Notes: generated by a model not told the origin, from the letters alone. A stretch of DNA of 64,000 nt from Synechococcus sp. PROS-9-1 (GCF_014279775.1 NZ_CP047961.1:2209941-2273940); one strand, 5' to 3'; positions 8,746 through 18,258 are shown, numbered from the stretch's first letter. Numbers and translations: made by a program.

Positions 8746-10308
8746 ATGCTTGGAGAACTCTGGTCGTTCCAGGGGAGATACAGAACTCTTCATCTCACCT
8801 GGTTCGCATTTTTTCTGACCTTTGTTGTCTGGTTCAACCTGGCTCCTTTGGCTACCACCGTTAAAGCCGATTTAGGCTTAACTCTCGGTCAAATCCGTAC
8901 CGTTGCGATCTGCAATGTGGCGCTAACAATCCCAGCCCGCGTTCTGATTGGAATGCTCCTCGACAAATACGGGCCTCGACTGACCTATTCCAGCCTGCTG
9001 GTTTTTTCAGTCATTCCTTGCCTGATGTTCGCCTCAGCCCAAGATTTCAATCAATTAGTTGTTGCACGCCTGCTTTTATCCATCGTGGGTGCAGGCTTTG
9101 TAATCGGGATCCGCATGGTTGCCGAATGGTTCCCTCCAAAAGAGATCGGTCTGGCTGAGGGGATTTATGGCGGTTGGGGCAATTTCGGATCAGCGTTCTC
9201 GGCCCTAACACTCGTAGGACTGGCCGGGTGGCTCTCGTTCTCAGGCGGTTTTGAACTTCCCTCAGGCGCTGTCCTTAATTGGCGTGGTGCTATTGCTCTT
9301 ACGGGAATTATTTCTGCCGTATACGGCTTTATTTATTACTTCAACGTTAGCGATACACCTCCTGGTAAAACGTATCAAAGGCCTGAGCGCACAGCAGGCT
9401 TGGAAGTCACATCAATGCGTGATTTCTGGGGATTGCTGGGAATGAATGTTCCATTTGCAGCCATCCTCTGTGTACTCTGCTGGCGCTTACAAAAGGTTGG
9501 TTTCCTGAATGCAGGAACCTATCCACTGGCCTTAGGTGCAGTTCTGATCTGGTTTATCTTTCAAACCTGGGGAATTATTCGCACCAATCGAGAGCTGATC
9601 ATGGGTACGAAGACGTACCCCAAAGAAGATCGCTATGAATTTAAGCAGGTTGCCATTCTTGAACTCACATACATTGTGAACTTTGGATCAGAGTTGGCAG
9701 TAGTTTCGATGTTGCCAACATTCTTCGAAACCACTTTTGATCTCCCAAAGGCAACCGCGGGCATCCTTGCCTCTTGCTTTGCTTTTGTGAATCTTGTCGC
9801 TCGACCTGCCGGCGGTCTGATCTCCGACAAGCTCGGCAGTCGTAAGAACACGATGGCATTCTTAACCGGAGGTTTAGGGATTGGTTACCTCGTCATGAGC
9901 ATGATCAAACCTGGCACGTTCAGTGGAACAACAGGGATCATCATTGCTGTGTTGATCACCATGCTTGCCTCCTTCTTCGTTCAATCAGGAGAAGGGGCTA
10001 CGTTTGCACTCGTTCCTTTGGTAAAGCGACGCGTCACAGGACAAGTCGCTGGTTTGGTTGGTGCTTATGGCAACGTTGGAGCCGTGACTTATCTCACAAT
10101 TTTTAGTCTGCTTCCGATGTGGATGGGTGGGGGTAAGGATCCTTCACCAGAAATCATCGCAGCCTCCAATAGTGCTTTCTTTCAAGTCTTGGGGGTCGCT
10201 GGCCTGATTGTTGCTTTCTTCTGCTTCTTTTTCCTCAAAGAACCCAAGGGTTCCTTCGATGACCTTCATGAAGGAGAAACAGCGAATCCTGAATTCGCTA
10301 ACAATTAA
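8746..10308 (+). CDS. nrtP: Nitrate/nitrite permease, NrtP/NarK family (MFS)
   Basis: A 520-residue major facilitator protein with about 12 hydrophobic segments. The nitrate-porter features are the N-terminal FFLTFVVWFNLAPLA helix, the conserved Arg in the LLDKYGPR loop, GIRMVAEWFPPKEIGLAEGIYGGWGNFGSA (nitrate signature, near residue 120) and the second signature loop near GLVGAYGNVGAVTYL. It imports nitrate (and nitrite) at the plasma membrane. narB follows after a terminator hairpin. Upstream, a GTA-N8-AAC element at 8616-8629 and TATAAA at 8657-8662 are weak NtcA-promoter candidates. Confidence 0.95.
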   Translation: MLGELWSFQGRYRTLHLTWFAFFLTFVVWFNLAPLATTVKADLGLTLGQIRTVAICNVALTIPARVLIGMLLDKYGPRLTYSSLLVFSVIPCLMFASAQDFNQLVVARLLLSIVGAGFVIGIRMVAEWFPPKEIGLAEGIYGGWGNFGSAFSALTLVGLAGWLSFSGGFELPSGAVLNWRGAIALTGIISAVYGFIYYFNVSDTPPGKTYQRPERTAGLEVTSMRDFWGLLGMNVPFAAILCVLCWRLQKVGFLNAGTYPLALGAVLIWFIFQTWGIIRTNRELIMGTKTYPKEDRYEFKQVAILELTYIVNFGSELAVVSMLPTFFETTFDLPKATAGILASCFAFVNLVARPAGGLISDKLGSRKNTMAFLTGGLGIGYLVMSMIKPGTFSGTTGIIIAVLITMLASFFVQSGEGATFALVPLVKRRVTGQVAGLVGAYGNVGAVTYLTIFSLLPMWMGGGKDPSPEIIAASNSAFFQVLGVAGLIVAFFCFFFLKEPKGSFDDLHEGETANPEFANN

Positions 10309-10335
10309 CACCAACGATCTACTCATAACTTAATC

Positions 10336-10366
10336 ACACCCTGTGGCTTTGGCACAGGGTGTTTCT
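10336..10366 (+). terminator. Intrinsic terminator between nrtP and narB
   Basis: A perfect 10-bp stem, ACACCCTGTG (10336-10345) and CACAGGGTGT (10353-10362), with a 7-base loop and a short T-rich tail. It would end or reduce nrtP transcription before narB, so narB may be read partly from readthrough or from its own promoter in the remaining 20 bases or within the hairpin region. Confidence 0.85.
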
Positions 10367-10386
10367 AATTCGCCTATATCAAAACC

Positions 10387-12615
10387 ATGGCAGAGCCAAA
10401 CACAACCATTCGCAGTCAATGTCCTTATTGCGGAGTGGGGTGTGGTTTGGACTTGCGACCACCGGCAAAAAAAGGGGAAGCCGTCCGTCGAGATGCTGAT
10501 GGAACTCCCATGTGGACAGCTAGAGGAGATCGACTGCATCCATCAAGTCTCGGCCAGGTTTGCATCAAGGGGGCCACAGTCGGAGAAACCCTGTCAAGGG
10601 GAAGACTGGATCAACCCCTTGGTCGAACCAGTCTTGATGACGACTTCCAACCGATCAGCTGGGATGAAGCTCTTGATCGCATCTCAAATCAAATCAAATC
10701 AAGTCTGAAATCCAAGGGACCAGACTCCATTGCAATGTATGGCTCCGGACAATTCCACACTGAAGACTATTATTTGGCGCAAAAACTACTCAAAGGAGCG
10801 CTAGGAACTAACAACTTTGACGCTAATTCAAGACTCTGCATGAGTTCTGCTGTTGCGGGTTACACCCGCAGCTTGGGTTCAGATGGTCCCCCATGTAGCT
10901 ATGAAGACCTAGACCACTGCACTGTGGCATTCCTGATCGGAACCAACACCGCTGAATGCCATCCAGTGCTCTTTCAACGATTACTAAAACGCAAAAAGAA
11001 ACATCCCGGCTCGGTCACCATCGTGGTGGTGGATCCGCGCCAAACCGATACAGCAAAGGCAGCTGACATTCACCTAGCAGTAGCTCCTGGGAGTGACCTT
11101 GCTCTGCTTCACGGCATCGCCCACCTGGTAATGCGTGAAAACGGACAAGATCCTACCTTTATCGATGACTGCACAGACAACTACGACTCCTTTTTTGATG
11201 TCGTAGCCCGTTGGACGCCTAGACGAGTGGCCTTGTTTTGTGGCATTCCAGAAAAACGCCTACGAGAAGTCGCCCAACTTTTTCATCGCCGCGAAAAAGT
11301 CTTGAGCCTCTGGTCTATGGGAGTGAATCAACGGCGAGAAGGAACCGCAGTAGTGGGTGGAATCATCAATCTGCACTTATTAACAGGCCAAATTGGCAAA
11401 GAAGGAGCCGGACCCTTTTCTCTAACCGGACAACCCAACGCCATGGGAGGCAGAGAAGCCGGCGGACTCTCCCATCTTCTTCCTGGATATCGTCAAGTCA
11501 CAAACCCAGCGCATCGAGCTGAAGTCGAGCAAACCTGGGGATTTCCTCAAGGGAAAATTGCACCCGAGCCTGGCCTAACGGCCTGGCAACAGGTGGAAGC
11601 GATGGAGCGAGGAGATCTTGATTTGTGGTGGGTTGCTGCGACCAACCCTCTCGTAAGCATGCCAGATCTCGAGCGCGTTAAAGCAGCGATGAAGCGCTGC
11701 CCATTGGTCGTCGTTAGCGAAGCCTATACAGACTCCGAAACATCCCATTACGCCCATCTCCTTCTACCAGCCGCTCAATGGAGCGAAAAAGCCGGAACCA
11801 TGACCAACTCTGAGCGAAGAGTGACTTACTGCCCTGCATTTAGGAATCCCCATCGAGAAAGCCGTGCTGATTGGGAGGTCTTTGCCGAGATCGGACGGCG
11901 ACTTGGTTTCAAAGAACAATTCGCATACAACTCTGCAGCCGAGGTCTATACAGAATTCACAGCACTAACGAAAAAGCGGTTGTGTGATGTTTCAGGGTTA
12001 AGTCATGACGTTCTGGCCAAAGAAGGACCACAACAATGGCCATTTCCACAAGACAGTTCACCATCTCAAGATTCAAAACGGCTGTACACCAATCAGAAGT
12101 TTTCAACCGCGAATGGACGAGCACGGTTCTGTACCGACCAACCACGTGGTCTTGCAGAACCACCCTGTGACACCTACCCACTGGTGCTCACCATTGGCCG
12201 ATATCTGGGGCAGTGGCACACCATGACGCGCACCGCGAAGGTGAAGCGCTTAACAAAGATGCACCCCGAACCCCTGCTTGAAATTCACCCAAAGGATGCC
12301 GATCAGTTCGCTGTTGAACATGGCGAACTCGCCGCCATCAGCTCACGTCGCGGACAACTCACCGCTCGCGTGCTGGTCACAAACAAGATCCGAAAGGGCA
12401 CGGTGTTTCTTCCCATGCATTGGGGCTTTACGCAAACTCAAGCCTGTGAGGTCAATGCGCTAATGCATGACCATGCTTGCCCCATTTCGAAACAACCTGA
12501 ATTGAAGGCCAGTGCCGTCATCGTGGCCCCCGCTGTCTCCGTCATTAAACCCATCGAACAGCAAGGCAATCGCTTAAAAAGATTGCGACGCATGATCATC
12601 CCAGCATTTCGCTGA
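10387..12615 (+). CDS. narB: Ferredoxin-nitrate reductase
   Basis: A 742-residue assimilatory nitrate reductase of the molybdopterin oxidoreductase family, which reduces nitrate to nitrite with electrons from ferredoxin. The N-terminal [4Fe-4S] ligands are CPYCGVGC near residue 13 plus the Cys in GQVCIKG. SRLCMSSA (near 155) carries the likely Mo-binding Cys. The C-terminal molydop-binding domain begins near LVLTIGRYLGQWHTMTRT. The last 20 bases overlap the convergent narM. Mo-cofactor genes lie on both sides. Confidence 0.97.
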   Translation: MAEPNTTIRSQCPYCGVGCGLDLRPPAKKGEAVRRDADGTPMWTARGDRLHPSSLGQVCIKGATVGETLSRGRLDQPLGRTSLDDDFQPISWDEALDRISNQIKSSLKSKGPDSIAMYGSGQFHTEDYYLAQKLLKGALGTNNFDANSRLCMSSAVAGYTRSLGSDGPPCSYEDLDHCTVAFLIGTNTAECHPVLFQRLLKRKKKHPGSVTIVVVDPRQTDTAKAADIHLAVAPGSDLALLHGIAHLVMRENGQDPTFIDDCTDNYDSFFDVVARWTPRRVALFCGIPEKRLREVAQLFHRREKVLSLWSMGVNQRREGTAVVGGIINLHLLTGQIGKEGAGPFSLTGQPNAMGGREAGGLSHLLPGYRQVTNPAHRAEVEQTWGFPQGKIAPEPGLTAWQQVEAMERGDLDLWWVAATNPLVSMPDLERVKAAMKRCPLVVVSEAYTDSETSHYAHLLLPAAQWSEKAGTMTNSERRVTYCPAFRNPHRESRADWEVFAEIGRRLGFKEQFAYNSAAEVYTEFTALTKKRLCDVSGLSHDVLAKEGPQQWPFPQDSSPSQDSKRLYTNQKFSTANGRARFCTDQPRGLAEPPCDTYPLVLTIGRYLGQWHTMTRTAKVKRLTKMHPEPLLEIHPKDADQFAVEHGELAAISSRRGQLTARVLVTNKIRKGTVFLPMHWGFTQTQACEVNALMHDHACPISKQPELKASAVIVAPAVSVIKPIEQQGNRLKRLRRMIIPAFR

Positions 12616-13078
12616 ACGCAGCATCCAAATTGTGGTGATCATGGCCAGGACGCGCCAATTTACACAAAGCAAAACGCTCTAATTCAAACAAAGACGCCCA
12701 TTGGCTAACACTAATCTCAATCGATTTCTTTCGAGCCGATTCCTTCACAATGCTGGGTAGCTCTCCCAACACTTGCCAAGGTTCATCCACCGCAATCGGC
12801 AAGTCTTTTGCCATCCCCTCTGCCATCAACCGAGTGAGCAGTCGCAAGTGCTCACGCAATGCATTCAAAGCTGGCAACTCATCAGGCCAATCCACAAGCA
12901 TTTGGCGCTGTTCCTGAGTGAGCTCAAGCCAATGGCTCAATTTTAGTTTGACACCGATGAGATCTAGTTTCCGGCGCACACAAAGAGGAATGCAACGCCA
13001 GTTCCCCACAAAATCCTTCTCAAATCCAAAGCAATGACTGGCTTGATTCATGCATTGAACGACGCAAAATGTTCGCAT
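12596..13078 (-). CDS. narM: Nitrate reductase maturation/associated protein NarM
   Basis: A protein of about 160 residues in the cyanobacterial nitrate-reductase-associated family. The segments CFGFEKDFVGNWRCIPLCVRRKLDLIGVKLKL and EQRQMLVDWP (given here only as landmarks across residues 10-60) match the family pattern FxFExDFxxxxRCIPxxVRxKLD. In other cyanobacteria NarM is needed for active NarB. Starts are possible at 13135, 13096, 13078 and 13051; 13078 gives the usual family length. It converges on narB with a 20-base overlap, which may link the expression of the pair. Confidence 0.85.
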   Translation of the reverse strand: MRTFCVVQCMNQASHCFGFEKDFVGNWRCIPLCVRRKLDLIGVKLKLSHWLELTQEQRQMLVDWPDELPALNALREHLRLLTRLMAEGMAKDLPIAVDEPWQVLGELPSIVKESARKKSIEISVSQWASLFELERFALCKLARPGHDHHNLDAAFSEMLG

Positions 13079-13162
13079 TGAACCATTTGTAGACATCGCC
13101 CTCGAAATGGTTTCATTCGCAACCTCGAACTTCAACGTTCAAAGAGAAGATTTTGCGATCTT

Positions 13163-13336
13163 ATGGCCTCTTCGATGCGTTTAGCCATTTCACTTGGACT
13201 TCTGCTTGGCTCTCTTCACGGTTGGTATACCAGCGAAGCCAATGCACATGCAGGCACGCCCTACGGCATCAAGAATGTGAATTATCCTGGAGCTTTTGCT
13301 GCATTTGGTAGCGATTCACTCAACACGTTTCCATAG
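13163..13336 (+). CDS. Small secreted hypothetical protein (57 aa)
   Basis: A 57-residue reading frame with an N-terminal signal peptide (MASSMRLAISLGLLLGSL, then a likely cleavage after SEANAHA). The mature part would be only about 30 residues and is rich in Gly, Asn, Phe and Ser. No family is recognised. It is divergent from narM by about 85 bases and is followed 27 bases later by another small exported or membrane protein gene, so the pair may be co-transcribed with moaC. Confidence 0.6.
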   Translation: MASSMRLAISLGLLLGSLHGWYTSEANAHAGTPYGIKNVNYPGAFAAFGSDSLNTFP

Positions 13337-13363
13337 TGAGAGTCTGAATTCTTCGATTTAGGC

Positions 13364-13684
13364 ATGAACTCTGGGGTCGTCTCTACAGGAAATCGCAGCC
13401 AAATCGCAATAGCGACGGGCTTTCTAGGAGCCTTCATTGTTGGCTCACTTGCGGTACAAATGGTGCTCAGTCAAGGCGGGGTTGCGATCGACGGCACTAG
13501 ACCCAATGCACAAGTGGAGCCAGTGATTGCTTCACCAGCCACCCTCTGGGCCGATATGGGATCCCGCAGCGAGTTGGTTGAGCAACTTTCGTCATCAACG
13601 GCCACCAACGCATCGCCAAAAGCCGTAGTCGATCCAGTTGTGGGATCTGAGGCAACGCTTTGGTCTGCCTTAGGAAGCCGCTGA
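13364..13684 (+). CDS. Small membrane-anchored protein with duplicated ATLW motif
   Basis: A 106-residue protein with one N-terminal membrane segment (about residues 14-36, [22 protein letters not shown]) and a soluble tail. The tail holds two copies of one motif: [18 protein letters not shown] (near 51) and [18 protein letters not shown] (at the C-terminus). No known family is recognised. Its stop is 2 bases before the moaC start, so it is probably read with the Mo-cofactor genes. The tail is likely periplasmic or lumenal, but orientation is uncertain. Confidence 0.65.
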   Translation: MNSGVVSTGNRSQIAIATGFLGAFIVGSLAVQMVLSQGGVAIDGTRPNAQVEPVIASPATLWADMGSRSELVEQLSSSTATNASPKAVVDPVVGSEATLWSALGSR

Positions 13685-13686
13685 AC

Positions 13687-14163
13687 ATGGAAGAAGGCCT
13701 CACTCACCTCAACACATCAGGGGAGGTTCACATGGTTGACGTGGGTGATCGCCGTCCAACGAAACGCGAAGCAACCGCTAGGGGCTGCCTTCAAATGCAG
13801 CCAACCACGCTGGAACTGATCCGTTCCGGCAACACACCGAAAGGTGATCTCCTCGCTGTTGCGCGAGTCGCAGCCATACAGGCGGCGAAACGGACCTGGG
13901 AACTGATTCCCCTTTGCCACCAATTACCACTCAGTGGTGTGGAGGTCACGATTGAACCGGATTCCTCCCTACCGGGACTCATCCTGTGTTGCCGGTGCCG
14001 CACAACAAACAACACGGGTGTGGAGATGGAATCCATGACAGCAGTGTCCATTGGATTACTCACGCTTTACGACATGCTCAAGTCCATTGATCCAGGGATG
14101 ACCTTGGGTCAGATCGCTCTCACCCATAAAGATGGAGGTCGCAACGGTGCCTGGTCCCGTTGA
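13687..14163 (+). CDS. moaC: Cyclic pyranopterin monophosphate synthase MoaC
   Basis: Second enzyme of molybdenum cofactor synthesis, acting on the MoaA product. The protein, about 158 residues from this ATG, shows [15 protein letters not shown] at the N-terminus, the active-site segment [15 protein letters not shown] (near 75) and the [11 protein letters not shown] block (near 117), all diagnostic. The chosen start, 2 bases after the previous stop, gives the usual family length; an ATG-type start 27 bases upstream would overlap that gene. The 3' end overlaps moeA by 32 bases. Confidence 0.95.
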   Translation: MEEGLTHLNTSGEVHMVDVGDRRPTKREATARGCLQMQPTTLELIRSGNTPKGDLLAVARVAAIQAAKRTWELIPLCHQLPLSGVEVTIEPDSSLPGLILCCRCRTTNNTGVEMESMTAVSIGLLTLYDMLKSIDPGMTLGQIALTHKDGGRNGAWSR

Positions 14164-15406
14164 GCCCTATGGACGCGAAGGATTACCTCTTAGCGAAGCC
14201 AGACATCGTCTTCTTGCAGACATCAGCCCAATCAATGCGTTAGATAATTTGCCTCTTGATGAGGCGCTTGGGCGCGTCAATGCCAAGTCAATCAACGCTC
14301 CTGTCTCGATCCCAGGGTTCCGAGCCTCAATCATGGATGGGTACGCCTTAGGGCAACACCATCAACCGAGAGTCGGTCAACAATGGACCCTTCAAGGTCG
14401 ATCAGCTCCTGGCTCTCCATTTGATCGGGTCTTAAACGCTGGTGAAGCCATCCGTATCTTGACCGGAGCCCCCCTCCCAGAAGGAGCAGGCTGGGTCTTG
14501 CCACAGGAATGTGTGGAGACCAGCCAAACGCAACTGACCTTGGCTGCTGAAGTCTCGGATCAACCCTGGATCCGAGCCGAAGATGAAGAATGCAAAGCCG
14601 GGGATCGATTGATAAATCATGGCCAGCGCTTAACGCCTTCCCAGCTAGGACGCCTAGCAGGTTGCGGTGTAGCCACGCTTGAGGTCCATCGCAAACCTCG
14701 CATTGGCCTCCTGATCAGCGGTGATGAGCTCGTGCCAGCCGGGCTAGAGCGACGAGCAGGAGCCATATGGGAAAGCAATAGCACCCTGCTTGAGGCGATC
14801 TTGAACAGCCTCCACCAGGTAGTGCATACAAAATGCGTGGTTCCCGATCAACCAGAAGAATTGCGGCGAGCCTTAGCTGAACTCAGCAAAACCTGTGATG
14901 TTGTGGTGAGCACAGGAGGGATTTCAGCAGGAGAAAGTGACTGGATCCGAGCGCTTGTGAACGAATTAGGGCAAGTGAGTTTCTGGAAACTGTTTCTGAA
15001 GCCGGGACGCCCCTTTGCCTTCGGCCACATCAAAAACCAGGAAGGGACCGTGCCTTTCTTTGGCCTCCCGGGAAACCCTGTTGCTGCAGCGATCACAGCC
15101 CTACAACTGCTCTGGCCAGCCTTACAGATCTTGGAGGGTCAACAGGAGCCTGAGTACTTTCCACGCATCAAAGTCAAGCTGGCCAACGCTTTGGCTCGTC
15201 GGCCAGGACGACCCGAACTAGCCCGCGCTCGCTTGGAGGTCAATGCCAACGGAGAGCTCATGGCTCGGGTGAGCGATTCGCAAGCCTCATCCCGCATTGG
15301 CTCCCTGGTTCAGAGCGATCTATTGCTGGAAATTCCCGCAGAGACAGGAGGGTTAAAAGCCGGTGAGAGTCTTTGGGCGCAACTCATACGATCCCGCCTC
15401 CTCTAA
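14132..15406 (+). CDS. moeA: Molybdopterin molybdenumtransferase MoeA
   Basis: A 424-residue enzyme that inserts molybdate into adenylylated molybdopterin. Landmarks are [11 protein letters not shown] near residue 67, the [10 protein letters not shown] loop near 110, the MoCF-biosynthesis domain with [12 protein letters not shown] (near 266) and [10 protein letters not shown] (near 312). The start overlaps moaC by 32 bases, a long overlap that supports coupled translation, although a slightly later start cannot be excluded. The gene converges on moaE across an 8-base gap. Confidence 0.94.
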   Translation: MEVATVPGPVEPYGREGLPLSEARHRLLADISPINALDNLPLDEALGRVNAKSINAPVSIPGFRASIMDGYALGQHHQPRVGQQWTLQGRSAPGSPFDRVLNAGEAIRILTGAPLPEGAGWVLPQECVETSQTQLTLAAEVSDQPWIRAEDEECKAGDRLINHGQRLTPSQLGRLAGCGVATLEVHRKPRIGLLISGDELVPAGLERRAGAIWESNSTLLEAILNSLHQVVHTKCVVPDQPEELRRALAELSKTCDVVVSTGGISAGESDWIRALVNELGQVSFWKLFLKPGRPFAFGHIKNQEGTVPFFGLPGNPVAAAITALQLLWPALQILEGQQEPEYFPRIKVKLANALARRPGRPELARARLEVNANGELMARVSDSQASSRIGSLVQSDLLLEIPAETGGLKAGESLWAQLIRSRLL

Positions 15407-15414
15407 GAAGACAA

Positions 15415-15852
15415 TCAAAGTGGCGTATTTCCGCTAACCCACGAGCCTTGTCCGTTCCTCCACTCTTTTTTCCAGAAAGGGGCCTGATGCTTGATCGCTT
15501 CCAGCAATGACATGCAACAACGTTGCGCAGGGCCACGGCGATCAGCTTCAACAGCCACAAGCACGATCACCTCAGTCGGCAACAAGCGTCCAACCCGATG
15601 CATCACAAGTGCTCGCGTAGCACCTTGAGCCATCAACAACCTTTCCGCATCCTGACGGATCAGACCCTCGCACAGCCCTGAATAGTGCGTGAGCTCTAGA
15701 GCTTCAAGAGAACTCCCATTTTCAGCAGCAGGCCGAACACGTCCAATGAATGAAGCTGAAGCAGCAGCATTCGATGACCAATCAGACAACTGAACCCAAG
15801 GATCAAAAGAATGGCGGTGAATCTCAACTATTAAATCTGGCTTTCGTGTCAT
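15415..15852 (-). CDS. moaE: Molybdopterin synthase catalytic subunit MoaE
   Basis: Large subunit of molybdopterin synthase, which adds two sulfurs from MoaD thiocarboxylates to the pterin. FIGRVRPAAENG, LELTHYSGL, the VMHRVGRLLPTEVIVLVAV strand and the catalytic C-terminal lysine region FWKKEWRNG are all present. An ATG at 15852, 4 bases after the moaD stop, is preferred to the one at 15897, which would overlap moaD. moaD-moaE form a two-gene operon. Confidence 0.93.
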   Translation of the reverse strand: MTRKPDLIVEIHRHSFDPWVQLSDWSSNAAASASFIGRVRPAAENGSSLEALELTHYSGLCEGLIRQDAERLLMAQGATRALVMHRVGRLLPTEVIVLVAVEADRRGPAQRCCMSLLEAIKHQAPFWKKEWRNGQGSWVSGNTPL

Positions 15853-15856
15853 CGCT

Positions 15857-16111
15857 TCAACCACCAGTAAAGGGTGGGAGAAATGCAACTTCATCACCTA
15901 TTTGAACAGGCGTAAGTGGACTCACCAACTGCTGATTGATTGCAATCTGAACGGATAATGGACGAGGCCCAAGCTCCAATTGATGCCAAATATCTTCAGC
16001 CGTCACAACATCTTTATCAGGAATAAAGATGCACTGTTCGTCCCAACCAGCTTGATCACGAAGCGAAGCGAACAACAACACCTGAAGAGTTCTGTCAGAA
16101 GATTTCGTCAT
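15857..16111 (-). CDS. moaD: Molybdopterin synthase sulfur carrier subunit MoaD
   Basis: A ubiquitin-like protein of about 84 residues that ends in the required Gly-Gly (GDEVAFLPPFTGG), which is thiocarboxylated to donate sulfur to MoaE. The N-terminus LQVLLFASLRDQAG matches the family. An ATG at 16120 is an alternative start. It is divergent from moaB and immediately upstream of moaE. Confidence 0.92.
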   Translation of the reverse strand: MTKSSDRTLQVLLFASLRDQAGWDEQCIFIPDKDVVTAEDIWHQLELGPRPLSVQIAINQQLVSPLTPVQIGDEVAFLPPFTGG

Positions 16112-16164
16112 AGCGATCAACTACAAGCTCAGCTTCGTTCTAGCGTTATCTAACCCTCGCGATC

Positions 16165-16701
16165 TTGGAGCTGGCTCTTTCAATTGCTGTCCTCACCATT
16201 TCCGACCGACGCACCAGAGCGGAAGACACCAGCGGTGATGCACTGGAACAACGCCTCACGGCCGCAGGCCATCAACTCAGTGATCGACGGATCTGCCCTG
16301 ATGATCGCTACCAGATCCGCTCAGAACTCAGTCAGTGGATTGCCAATCCAACCGTTGATGTTGTGATCACAAGCGGCGGAACAGGCCTGACCGGCCGAGA
16401 CGGAACCCCAGAAGCGATCGCCCCTTTGTTGGACAAAACCATCGACGGTTTTGGTGAACTCTTCCGCGTTCTTTCCTACGAGAGCATTGGGACCAGCACG
16501 TTACAAAGTCGATGCTTAGCAGGCGTCGCCAACGGAACCATCATCTTCGTGCTTCCAGGTTCTTTAGATGCCGTTCAAACAGCTTGGGACCGACTGATCT
16601 CCAGCCAATTAGACGCGAACACGCGTCCTTGCAATCTCGTACAACTTCTGCCTCGACTACGAGAAGCATCCTGGAGAGCCCCAGTGAATTCTGATCTGTA
16701 A
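16165..16701 (+). CDS. moaB: Molybdopterin adenylyltransferase-type protein MoaB/Mog
   Basis: A 178-residue MoaB/Mog fold protein that adenylylates molybdopterin before metal insertion by Moe[18 protein letters not shown] opens the domain, [19 protein letters not shown] (near residue 70) binds the nucleotide, and the later [12 protein letters not shown] is conserved. No ATG lies near the start of the domain; TTG at 16165 is the best initiation codon. It is divergent from moaD and converges on cobA. Confidence 0.9.
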   Translation: MELALSIAVLTISDRRTRAEDTSGDALEQRLTAAGHQLSDRRICPDDRYQIRSELSQWIANPTVDVVITSGGTGLTGRDGTPEAIAPLLDKTIDGFGELFRVLSYESIGTSTLQSRCLAGVANGTIIFVLPGSLDAVQTAWDRLISSQLDANTRPCNLVQLLPRLREASWRAPVNSDL

Positions 16702-16780
16702 ATCCAGATCTGTGAATCCTGATTCAGTCGTTGGGACACCTCAAAGCTCTACGTCGTCTCTGCTTCCAAAGGCACAGAAT

Positions 16781-17554
16781 TTAAAATGGAATCGGCATGG
16801 TGACCGCTGCAGGCTCAGGGGCACAAGCATCAACTTGATGATTGACCACGTCTCCCACAACAACGATCGAAGGGGAGGCAAATTGTTCAGTCCGAGTAGC
16901 GGCTGCCACTTCACGTAAGGGTGCCTTCAAGCAACGCTGACCAGCGACTGTGCCCTGCTGAATGACAGCGACAGGGGTACTTCCATCAAGACCACCAGCC
17001 ATCAATTCCTCGGCAATTCGCGGCAAATTATGCAAACCCATATAAATCACTAAACCATCACTCGCGGTGGCAAGAGCTTGCCAATTCACGGACGGTCGAC
17101 GCTTGTCGATCTCCTCATGACCCGTCACGAAGGTGACCGATGAGCCTGCTCGTCGATGCGTCACCGGTATTCCGGCATAGGCCGGAGCCGCAATTCCTGC
17201 CGTCACGCCCGGCACGACCTCAACAGCAATGCCATGGGAAACCAGATGGGCTGCTTCCTCTCCACCACGACCAAACAGGAAGGGATCGCCGCCTTTTAAG
17301 CGGACCACCGTTTGATGGCGCTGACCCAAGGCAACAAGAACTGAATTGGTACTGGGCTGAGGCACGGAATGGTGTCCGCGACGCTTACCGACAAAGTGCC
17401 GTTCACATGAGTCTGGGACGAGATTAAGCACCTCACTTGGCACTAGGGAGTCGTAGACGAGGGCATCACAACATTGCAGTAGACGATGAGCCTTCAAGGT
17501 GAGCAGGTCGGGATCTCCTGGTCCAGCTCCTACGAGATACACAGTTCCCGTCAT
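16781..17554 (-). CDS. cobA: Uroporphyrinogen-III C-methyltransferase (SUMT)
   Basis: A protein of about 257 residues that makes precorrin-2 from uroporphyrinogen III, the entry step to siroheme and cobalamin. VYLVGAGPGDPDLLTLKA opens the protein, and VVRLKGGDPFLFGRGGEEA (near residue 80) and the VTGHEE region bind SAM and substrate. The start at 17554 sits 11 bases after the upstream gene; 17587 would overlap it. Siroheme is needed by the nearby nitrite reductase NirA, which explains the location. Confidence 0.94.
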   Translation of the reverse strand: MTGTVYLVGAGPGDPDLLTLKAHRLLQCCDALVYDSLVPSEVLNLVPDSCERHFVGKRRGHHSVPQPSTNSVLVALGQRHQTVVRLKGGDPFLFGRGGEEAAHLVSHGIAVEVVPGVTAGIAAPAYAGIPVTHRRAGSSVTFVTGHEEIDKRRPSVNWQALATASDGLVIYMGLHNLPRIAEELMAGGLDGSTPVAVIQQGTVAGQRCLKAPLREVAAATRTEQFASPSIVVVGDVVNHQVDACAPEPAAVTMPIPF

Positions 17555-17565
17555 GGTCGAGTCAG

Positions 17566-18252
17566 TCACGGCAATAGGGCAAGACAATGAATAAGTCCCT
17601 GCCGAAGCTGGGGATCTTCAAGGAGGGATGGCAAACCACCAGCCTGACGCAACGCCTCAGACATCCGATTAGGCGCCAAGGAAAGAGGTAATGGAACCAC
17701 GTTGGGATGGTCATTAGCAAACTGGTCCCAGGCATCAAACGGAACCACAGGCAAATCAAAGCGACGCTGAATTGAAGCGAGGAAACGATCTGAAATCCCT
17801 GGCCTCAATGGATGATGAACCAACGCCAGAGAAGGATGCTTCGCAGCAACATCCTCAATCCAACGCGACATCAGAACCCACCAACAATCCCAGGCGCCCA
17901 GAAAAGGAAGCGACTTCACCACAACACCCTCAGCCTTCAACCGATTACGAATCAGCGGGACGTCACTGCGTGCATGACTGCCAGGGAGCAAGAGCAAAGG
18001 CACAAGCCACTGGCTGCCGCACTGCACTGGAGACGGATGCTCGGCAGTCAGCACTTCCAATTCAACTGGGGCCGCTCGGCGCTCAGCGACAGCCACCACA
18101 ATTTGCTGCAAACAAGGTGGTACCAATCCACCTGAACGTCCATGGATCACAAGACGAAGGGCTGTTGCGCCACTTAATTCGCCACGTTTACGTAACAACG
18201 GCCACGGATCTGAAGCCCCTTGAGCTGATGTAGTCAGGTGGTTTCCATTCAT
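17566..18252 (-). CDS. CbiX-type sirohydrochlorin chelatase candidate
   Basis: A protein of about 228 residues with two CbiX/SirB-like halves. ALRLVIHGRSGG near the N-terminus supplies a metal-binding His, and WLVPLLLLPGSHARSDVPLI (near residue 95) the second His, as in class II chelatases. Placed directly upstream of cobA and near nirA, it is probably the ferrochelatase (or chelatase component) of siroheme synthesis. The second half is divergent, so the metal specificity is uncertain. An ATG at 18282 is an alternative start. Confidence 0.75.
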   Translation of the reverse strand: MNGNHLTTSAQGASDPWPLLRKRGELSGATALRLVIHGRSGGLVPPCLQQIVVAVAERRAAPVELEVLTAEHPSPVQCGSQWLVPLLLLPGSHARSDVPLIRNRLKAEGVVVKSLPFLGAWDCWWVLMSRWIEDVAAKHPSLALVHHPLRPGISDRFLASIQRRFDLPVVPFDAWDQFANDHPNVVPLPLSLAPNRMSEALRQAGGLPSLLEDPQLRQGLIHCLALLP

Positions 18253-18258
18253 GCATGC

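Noticed and set aside
16688..16727. Nested inverted repeats (GATCTG/CAGATC, TGAATC/GATTCA) after moaB
   Set aside because: Short stems without a T-run; could be a weak terminator but not strong enough to list.
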